A program made the translations under genes and the position numbers. Of a DNA stretch of 5,118 bases, positions 1 through 4,059 are shown piece after piece. The stretch is taken from NCBI GenBank assembly GCA_003158895.1, contig PMLO01000087.1, positions 3,944 to 9,061 of the forward strand, in the 5' to 3' direction. Every line of letters starts with the position of its first letter. The stretch's first letter is position 1. Origin of the DNA: Propionibacteriaceae bacterium. GTDB taxonomy: Bacteria > Actinomycetota > Actinomycetes > Propionibacteriales > Propionibacteriaceae. The notes under the pieces were generated by a model. It ran no database searches. It was not told the origin of the DNA and saw nothing but the letters and a program-made list of their open reading frames with translations.

Positions 1-1
1 C

Positions 2-9
2 CTGTACAG
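2..9. repeat. CTGTACAG palindrome, upstream copy
   Basis: A self-complementary 8-mer, CTGTACAG, that recurs at 92-99. The shared match is 9 nt (CCTGTACAG at 1-9 and 91-99), with start points 90 bp apart. It could be a distal operator paired with the promoter-proximal copy. I know of no regulator with this exact site, so the role is inferred from recurrence and position only. Confidence 0.35.
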
Positions 10-19
10 ACCAGGTGGG

Positions 20-43
20 CGCCACTGCGGTACCGAAATGGCG
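20..43. promoter_or_regulatory. imperfect 24-bp palindrome upstream of trxB
   Basis: CGCCA (20-24) and TGGCG (39-43) flank a perfect central CGGTACCG (28-35). Ten of the 12 opposed positions are complementary; only 25/38 and 27/36 mismatch. It may be a protein-binding site or the hairpin end of an upstream transcript. There is no T-run after it, which weakens the terminator reading. A chance occurrence is possible in DNA of this composition. Confidence 0.25.
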
Positions 44-72
44 ATTCCGCGACGCCATCCGCCGTCCGTGAC

Positions 73-89
73 ATACCCCCTGGGGGAAT
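73..89. promoter_or_regulatory. CsoR/RicR-like operator candidate
   Basis: ATACCCCC-T-GGGGGAAT is a 17-bp palindrome around T81 with a single broken pair: A87, where T would be symmetric. Operators of the CsoR family (copper-sensing CsoR/RicR, persulfide-sensing CstR) are typically ATACC-C tract/G tract-GGTAT, so the resemblance is close. It overlaps the -35 element of the SigR-type promoter (84-89), so a bound repressor would block that promoter. The alternative is that the GGGAAT -35 element just happens to lie next to a C tract. Confidence 0.3.
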
Positions 90-110
90 GCCTGTACAGT
101 CCGCAGCGTT
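84..110 (+). promoter_or_regulatory. SigR/SigH-type thiol-stress promoter of trxB
   Basis: GGGAAT at 84-89 and GTT at 108-110 are separated by exactly 18 nt. This matches the GGGAAT-N18-GTT consensus of Streptomyces SigR and the related mycobacterial SigH, the disulfide-stress ECF sigma factors whose known targets include trxBA. Transcription would begin near 117-120, giving a leader of about 60 nt. The position directly upstream of trxB fits the regulon. Confidence 0.78.
92..99. repeat. CTGTACAG palindrome inside the SigR-type spacer
   Basis: Second copy of the 8-bp palindrome found at 2-9. It lies between the -35 (84-89) and -10 (108-110) elements, where a bound protein would interfere with RNA polymerase. 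The functional role is an inference. Confidence 0.35.
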
Positions 111-161
111 GACCTGGCGTCTGTTGACAGTGCCGGTCTGTAGGGTTGCCTGCACGTACAC

Positions 162-168
162 GAGGGAG
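162..168 (+). promoter_or_regulatory. ribosome binding site fixing the trxB start
   Basis: GAGGGAG ends 9 nt before ATG 178. The in-frame ATG at 88 has no such site and overlaps the promoter -35 element, so the 178 start is the credible one. Confidence 0.75.
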
Positions 169-177
169 TCGAAACGC

Positions 178-1143
178 ATGTCAGACGAGGTTCGCGAGAT
201 CATCATCGTCGGGTCCGGACCGGCCGGTTACACGGCCGCGATCTACGCCGCGCGCGCAGATCTGAAGCCGCTGGTGCTCGAGGGGTCGATCACCGCCGGC
301 GGCGCGCTCATGAACACCACCGAGGTCGAGAACTTCCCCGGCTTCTCCGAAGGCGTCATGGGGCCTGACCTCATGGACCAGATGCGCGCCCAGGCGGAGA
401 AGTTCGGCGCCGAGCTCATCACCGACGACGCCATCGAGCTGCGCCTCGATGGGCCGATCAAGACGGTCGTCGACTCCGAGGGCAACGAGTACAAGGCCAA
501 GGCCGTCATCCTCGCCATGGGTTCCGGCTACAAGCGCCTCGGCCTCGCCGACGAAGACCGTCTCTCGGGTCGCGGCGTCTCGTGGTGCGCCACGTGCGAC
601 GGCTTCTTCTTCAAGAACAAGCCCATCATCGTCGCCGGCGGCGGCGACTCGGCCGTCGAGGAGGCGACGTTCCTGTCCCGCTTCGGCACGTCGGTGACGA
701 TCGTCCACCGCCGCGACGAGCTGCGCGCCTCGAAGATCATGCGTGCCCGCGCCGAGGCCGACCCGAAGATCAACTTCGCGTGGAACTCCCAGATCACCGC
801 GATCAACGGCGAGACCAAGGTCGAGTCCATCACGGTGAAGGACACCCTGACCGGTGAGCTTCGTACGATCCCGGCCGAGGGCGTCTTCGTCGCGATCGGC
901 CACGAGCCGCGTTCGGAGCTCGTCAAGGACCAGGTCGAGGTGGACGAGGCCGGCTACGTCAAGGTGGTCGACCGCTCCACGCATACCAACCTTTCCGGCG
1001 TGTTCGCGTGCGGCGACCTGGTCGACCACACGTATCGTCAAGCAGTCACCGCTGCAGGCAGCGGCTGCTCTGCGGCCCTCGACGCCGAACGGTTCCTGAT
1101 GGAGCTCGCCGACTCCGAGGCGCTCGCCACAACGGCCAGCTGA
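178..1143 (+). CDS. trxB: thioredoxin-disulfide reductase (NADPH, FAD)
   Basis: Cytosolic flavoenzyme that moves electrons from NADPH through FAD and a redox-active disulfide to thioredoxin. At 321 residues it has the normal length of low-molecular-weight bacterial TrxB. The N-terminal FAD site is the GxGxxG motif G12-G17 (GSGPAG). The active-site pair is C137-A-T-C140, inside the NADPH domain. The NADPH fold carries GGGDSA at 154-159, and H177-R178-R179 with R183 (HRRDELR) is the usual signature for the NADPH 2'-phosphate. The C-terminal FAD contact is GVFACGD at 274-280, followed by RQAVTAAGSG. Start 178 is chosen over in-frame ATG 88 because of its ribosome site and because homologs begin just before the dinucleotide fold. 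trxA follows after 32 nt, so the two are very likely co-transcribed from the SigR-type promoter at 84-110. Nothing is missing or disrupted. Confidence 0.97.
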   Translation: MSDEVREIIIVGSGPAGYTAAIYAARADLKPLVLEGSITAGGALMNTTEVENFPGFSEGVMGPDLMDQMRAQAEKFGAELITDDAIELRLDGPIKTVVDSEGNEYKAKAVILAMGSGYKRLGLADEDRLSGRGVSWCATCDGFFFKNKPIIVAGGGDSAVEEATFLSRFGTSVTIVHRRDELRASKIMRARAEADPKINFAWNSQITAINGETKVESITVKDTLTGELRTIPAEGVFVAIGHEPRSELVKDQVEVDEAGYVKVVDRSTHTNLSGVFACGDLVDHTYRQAVTAAGSGCSAALDAERFLMELADSEALATTAS

Positions 1144-1175
1144 CCTGTCACACTGAGCCGAGAAGGAGAGACGCC

Positions 1176-1499
1176 ATGTCACACGCCACCGACGTCACCG
1201 ACGCCGATTTCGCCGCCAGGGTTCTCAAGTCTCCGCGGCCTGTGGTCGTCGACTTCTGGGCCGACTGGTGCGCCCCGTGCAAGCAGCTCTCGCCGATCCT
1301 CGACGAGCTCGCCGTGGTGTACGACGGCAAGATCGACTTCGTGAAGCTCGACACCAACGAGAACATGGGAGTGCCCGCCCAGTACGGCGTGCTCCGTCTC
1401 CCCACCGTCCTGGTCTTCTCGAACGGTGAGATCGTCAAGCAGTTCATGGGCGCGGTGCCGAAGCTCCAGCTGCGCAAGGCACTCGACGAGGTGGCGTAG
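1176..1499 (+). CDS. trxA: thioredoxin
   Basis: Small cytosolic disulfide reductase and the substrate of the upstream TrxB. Its 107 residues span the standard thioredoxin fold, and the numbering matches E. coli Trx closely: buried D26, W28, W31, active-site C32 and C35, K57, cis-proline P76, G84 and G92. The active site reads WCAPC where the classic form is WCGPC, and the residues before the cis-proline are R-L where E. coli has S-I. Both lie on the substrate face and could tune redox potential or partner choice, but the protein remains a typical thioredoxin. AAGGAG at 1163-1168 lies 7 nt before ATG 1176. In-frame codons further upstream, back to 1008, run inside trxB and would add an arginine-rich tail with no homology. 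The next gene starts 8 nt after the stop, which suggests one operon. Confidence 0.96.
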   Translation: MSHATDVTDADFAARVLKSPRPVVVDFWADWCAPCKQLSPILDELAVVYDGKIDFVKLDTNENMGVPAQYGVLRLPTVLVFSNGEIVKQFMGAVPKLQLRKALDEVA

Positions 1500-1507
1500 C
1501 CCACGCT

Positions 1508-3223
1508 ATGACCGGGGGCGACCAGACGCCGCCCGGGTCGGGCCTTCCCGATCCGGAGGGTGCGGGCGCGCCCCGAGCGTGGGGACCGACGCCTCGGCGC
1601 TGGGTACCCGGGGACAGCTGGGCGGGTGCGGCCCGCGTCTCGAACGCCCCGGCCGCACGCCGCTCCGCCCTCACTCCCCTGCCTGAGGACGACGAGCCCT
1701 CTTCCGCGCCTCGCCGCTCCGCGATGAGCCCGACCGAGCACGACGACGCGCCCGCGTCTCGCGCACGCCGCTCCGCGATGAGCCCTGACGAGGACGACGA
1801 CGTCGATGCCGTCGTCCCGCGCCGCTCGGCATTGAGCCCCCTCCCGTCCGATGAGGCACCGGCTGCCGTTGCCCGCCGCTCCGCGTTCACTCCGACCGAG
1901 CCTGAGGACAAGCCGACCCCACGCCGCTCCGCCTGGGTGGAGGAGGACGACGACGAGGAGGACGAGGGGTACGAGGAGACGTTGCGTCTGCCCTTGCCGC
2001 GCCACTCCAGCGAGTACGCCACCGCGGCCAGGGCCATCCAGCCCGCGCTGCCCGATCTCGGGCCCACCCCGGAATCCGCGCCATCTCCGGTCGAAGCGTT
2101 CTCGCCCGTTGAGCCCCCGTCACCCGTGACGGACGCGGTCAGCCCGTTCTCCCCCTCCGTACAACCCGCACTCCCCGACCCCGCGCTGTCGGCGCCGATC
2201 GAGGCCGAGTTGGCCAACCCGCACCTGCCCGTCGTCGCTGCCGTGACCGTCGTCGAAGGTCATGTGTCTGCCCTCGGACCGGTTGCAGCCCAGACCGCGC
2301 ACGACGTGCCCCCGGTCACCGTTCCCGAGACAACCATGGCCGCGGCGGCCGCCGCCGCAGACGGCTTGGCCATGCCCGACATCGCGGAGCTACCGGCCGC
2401 CGTCACCGAGAAGCAGGAGCTGCTCGCCGAGGAAGAAGCGATGCTCAGCGAGGGCGGGCACGTCGTCAAGGAGGACAGCTCGTCGGTCGGAGACGACACG
2501 GCCACCTGGTTGTTCGGCTCGGCGTTCTCAGATGCTGACCACTCCCTCTACCGCCGACCTGCCCCCGGCGAGCCCGAGACCGAGGTCGACCTCACGCCGA
2601 TCGTCATCGACGACCCCGAGTACGACGTCCGCAAGGGCACGTCGCCCAGCGCGAAGTCGACACCGAGGCCTAGCCGCCCCGCCCGTACGAAGCCGAGCCG
2701 CGGGACGTCCGCCCGCCGGGTCCACGTCGCGTGGCGCGACCACAAGCGGTTGCTGCTGATCAGCTCGATCGTCCTGGGACTCCTGCTCGTGGTGGGTGGC
2801 GGCGGCTACCTGCTCTCCCGGTACAACCCGACGATGGCCGCCTTGACCGAGGGCAATCTGACACTGCCGCCCACCGCCGGCACGTACCAGCGCGACCCTG
2901 CTCAGGGAGCAACCCCCTCGGCCGACCCGATCAGCAAGATCCAGACGGTCTCCGCCACGTACAGCCTCAATGGCACCCAGGAGTTCGTCGCGATCGCGTA
3001 CCGGCCACAGACCGACTCAACGGCCGCACTCAATGAGATCCAGGCCAGCGGAATCGTCAAGGTCAACGGCGGTGCGTGCGGCCGGACCGCCGATCAGAAC
3101 CGCATGGCCTGCGCGGTCGTCTCGGGCACGACTGCCGTCCTGCTGCTGACCCTCGTCGACCAGTCCGCCGACGAACTCATCGCTGCAGCCCAGTCCGTCG
3201 CCTCCGGGATCGGCAAGACCTGA
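1508..3223 (+). CDS. repeat-bearing single-pass membrane protein, function unknown
   Basis: I do not recognise a family for this 571-residue protein. Residues 1-410 look disordered: rich in P, A, S, D and E, with six RRSA repeats (51-144), an acid cluster (146-153), many S/T-P pairs (187-216), seven alanines (278-284) and a short acidic helix-like stretch (301-315). Residues 385-414 are strongly basic. One transmembrane helix follows at about 415-436 (LLLISSIVLGLLLVV core), with no signal peptide, so the positive-inside rule puts the N-terminus in the cytosol and residues 439-571 outside. That outer part looks like a small alternating alpha/beta domain with cysteines C524 and C535, possibly a disulfide. 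The start is ATG 1508, 8 nt after trxA; GAGGTGG at 1488-1494 is a slightly distant ribosome site, so translational coupling to trxA is likely. Operon context suggests expression under thiol stress, but no redox motif supports a direct redox role. Confidence 0.88.
   Translation: MTGGDQTPPGSGLPDPEGAGAPRAWGPTPRRWVPGDSWAGAARVSNAPAARRSALTPLPEDDEPSSAPRRSAMSPTEHDDAPASRARRSAMSPDEDDDVDAVVPRRSALSPLPSDEAPAAVARRSAFTPTEPEDKPTPRRSAWVEEDDDEEDEGYEETLRLPLPRHSSEYATAARAIQPALPDLGPTPESAPSPVEAFSPVEPPSPVTDAVSPFSPSVQPALPDPALSAPIEAELANPHLPVVAAVTVVEGHVSALGPVAAQTAHDVPPVTVPETTMAAAAAAADGLAMPDIAELPAAVTEKQELLAEEEAMLSEGGHVVKEDSSSVGDDTATWLFGSAFSDADHSLYRRPAPGEPETEVDLTPIVIDDPEYDVRKGTSPSAKSTPRPSRPARTKPSRGTSARRVHVAWRDHKRLLLISSIVLGLLLVVGGGGYLLSRYNPTMAALTEGNLTLPPTAGTYQRDPAQGATPSADPISKIQTVSATYSLNGTQEFVAIAYRPQTDSTAALNEIQASGIVKVNGGACGRTADQNRMACAVVSGTTAVLLLTLVDQSADELIAAAQSVASGIGKT
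1658..1939 (+). repeat. six in-frame RRSA repeats, 54-nt period
   Basis: Within the membrane protein, R-R-S-A-(L/M/F/W) recurs at residues 51, 69, 87, 105, 123 and 139. The first five are exactly 18 residues (54 nt) apart and the last follows after 16. Copies 1-5 continue with (S/T)-P; copy 6 ends in W-V. Each is followed by an acidic, proline-rich linker, so charge alternates along the tract. The DNA core CGCCGCTC(C/G)GC is kept in all six copies. Copies 2 and 3 are identical over 20 nt (1712-1731 and 1766-1785). This points to spread by tandem duplication. Confidence 0.9.
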
Positions 3224-3236
3224 CGCGTGGGTGAAG

Positions 3237-3260
3237 GGTCCGCCCTTCGGGGATCGGGCC
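3237..3260. terminator. UUCG-capped hairpin between convergent genes
   Basis: GGTCCG (3237-3242) pairs with CGGGCC (3255-3260) with one G-U wobble, and CCC (3243-3245) pairs with GGG (3250-3252). The loop is TTCG and a 2-nt AT bulge lies on the 3' side. The C(UUCG)G cap is an unusually stable tetraloop. It starts 13 nt after the stop of the membrane protein gene and about 80 nt beyond the stop of the opposing GNAT gene, so it could end either transcript. A competing 6-bp stem, GAAGGG/CCCTTC (3233-3238 and 3243-3248), overlaps it. No T-run follows on either strand, which is common for actinobacterial terminators but leaves the call open. Confidence 0.5.
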
Positions 3261-3339
3261 ACAGAAGGCTGCCTGGACCACGCCGAGTGTGCGTGCACCC
3301 AGCTGGATCACTGCAACGTCTCGTCGTCGCCTACGTCGG

Positions 3340-3975
3340 CTATCTCGTGCTGACGAGCTCTCGATGTGTCGCGGAGAGACCGGGCTCGGACCGCCCGGCG
3401 GGAGTGGGCGGTGTGACGGGCCGGACGATGTCGGCGACCTGCCGCACCACCTCGTGCGCGCTCGGCAGCCAGACGCGCGTGCCGCGAAGATCGAGCCGGT
3501 GCCGTACGCCGTCGTCGAGAGGCCGGAACCCGTTCGCCGCAAGCCAGCCGCGGCTCGGCCGTTGGCAGGTACCGCGCTCCGAGGACGCCGCGTCGATCGC
3601 ATTGATGTTGCGCTGGTCGACGAGCTTCGCCGCGAGCCGCTGGACGGCCTGCTTGCCGAGTCCGAGCTGGGGGTGGGCGCCCTCCACGTACACCGCCAGC
3701 AGCGCGGCCGCGTCCGCGTTGGCGCCGCGGGCCAGCGGGTGACGGCGCGGGACGTACAAGGCGGGCGTGACGAGGACGTACGCCATCGGCTCGCCCGACA
3801 CGTACACGCCGACGCCGCAGAAGCCCCACTCATCGTCGCCGGCATCGGCCCACGCGCGGTCCTTGACGAGCTTCTCCACCTCTTTGCACGTCGTGCACAA
3901 CGGCAACGAGTCGAGGTCGGAGGCATGCAGCAGCCGGAAGCGGCGGCCGGTGATCGGCCAGGCCGGACGGTTCAT
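3340..3975 (-). CDS. GNAT-family N-acetyltransferase with CxxC motif
   Basis: Probable acetyl-CoA-dependent transferase of 211 residues; the substrate is unknown. The GNAT core shows a beta-strand pair with a VYVSGEPMAYVLVTP stretch (57-71), the acetyl-CoA loop as P-Q-L-G-L-G-K (102-108, matching the xxxGxG part of motif A) followed by helix AVQRLAAKL, and the typical late W-L-A-A-N-G-F (144-150). The N-terminal region has C27-T-T-C30, then C53 in E-W-G-F-C-G, and C137 later. From memory, GNATs at this locus in other actinobacteria also have a C-x-x-C after L-P and a cysteine in the EWG segment, so these may be structural or metal-binding. The last 25 residues or so look unstructured. The start at 3975 has AGAGG 5 nt upstream (3981-3985 on the plus strand). 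The gene is convergent with the membrane protein and divergent from the aminotransferase. Confidence 0.82.
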   Translation of the reverse strand: MNRPAWPITGRRFRLLHASDLDSLPLCTTCKEVEKLVKDRAWADAGDDEWGFCGVGVYVSGEPMAYVLVTPALYVPRRHPLARGANADAAALLAVYVEGAHPQLGLGKQAVQRLAAKLVDQRNINAIDAASSERGTCQRPSRGWLAANGFRPLDDGVRHRLDLRGTRVWLPSAHEVVRQVADIVRPVTPPTPAGRSEPGLSATHRELVSTR

Positions 3976-4012
3976 CGAGACCTCTGTTGTCGGCTGGGTG
4001 CGGGTTCGCCCT

Positions 4013-4022
4013 GCTTCGAAGC
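4013..4022. promoter_or_regulatory. palindrome at midpoint of divergent intergenic region
   Basis: GCTTCGAAGC is a perfect 10-bp palindrome centred at 4017.5, the exact midpoint of the 84-bp gap 3976-4059 between the divergent GNAT and aminotransferase starts. A TACGCT on the minus strand (4025-4020), a possible -10 for the GNAT gene, overlaps its edge, although no clear -35 goes with it. A shared operator is plausible but unproven. Confidence 0.3.
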
Positions 4023-4059
4023 GTACCGACCATCCCTCGCCTACGGCAGACTAGGCAGG

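Noticed and set aside
1..71. Possible C-terminal tail of an upstream plus-strand gene (frame 3, 22 codons ending at TGA 69-71)
   Set aside because: The stretch is too short to recognise, its third-position G/C content is lower than in the real genes, and the same bases are dense in palindromes. An alternative frame also stays open to 111.
88..177. 30-residue N-terminal extension of TrxB from ATG 88
   Set aside because: ATG 88 overlaps the GGGAAT promoter element, has no ribosome site, and the extension is not thioredoxin reductase-like. ATG 178 has GAGGGAG at good spacing.
588..600. CCACGTGC, reminiscent of the parS core
   Set aside because: Only the central CACGTG matches, not the TGTTTCACGTGAAACA site, and it encodes the conserved A-T-C-D of the TrxB active site.
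1008..1175. N-terminal extension of TrxA starting inside trxB
   Set aside because: The arginine-rich out-of-frame translation of trxB is not homologous to thioredoxin; AAGGAG before 1176 marks the true start.
181..1182. 333-codon antisense open frame over trxB
   Set aside because: Typical GC-rich shadow frame; the translation has biased composition and the sense strand encodes an intact, motif-complete enzyme.
1148..2217. Long antisense open frames over trxA and the repeat gene
   Set aside because: They mirror the repeated codons and acidic runs of the sense gene (poly-Ser/Arg/Gly translations) and lack a plausible start context.
3344..3357. CTCGT-GCTG-ACGAG hairpin near the GNAT stop
   Set aside because: A 5-bp stem inside coding sequence just before the stop; the UUCG-capped hairpin at 3237-3260 is a much better terminator candidate.
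3177..3926. 249-codon minus-strand frame overlapping the GNAT
   Set aside because: Composition is R/S/P-rich with no motif; the frame at 3340-3975 carries the GNAT signatures.
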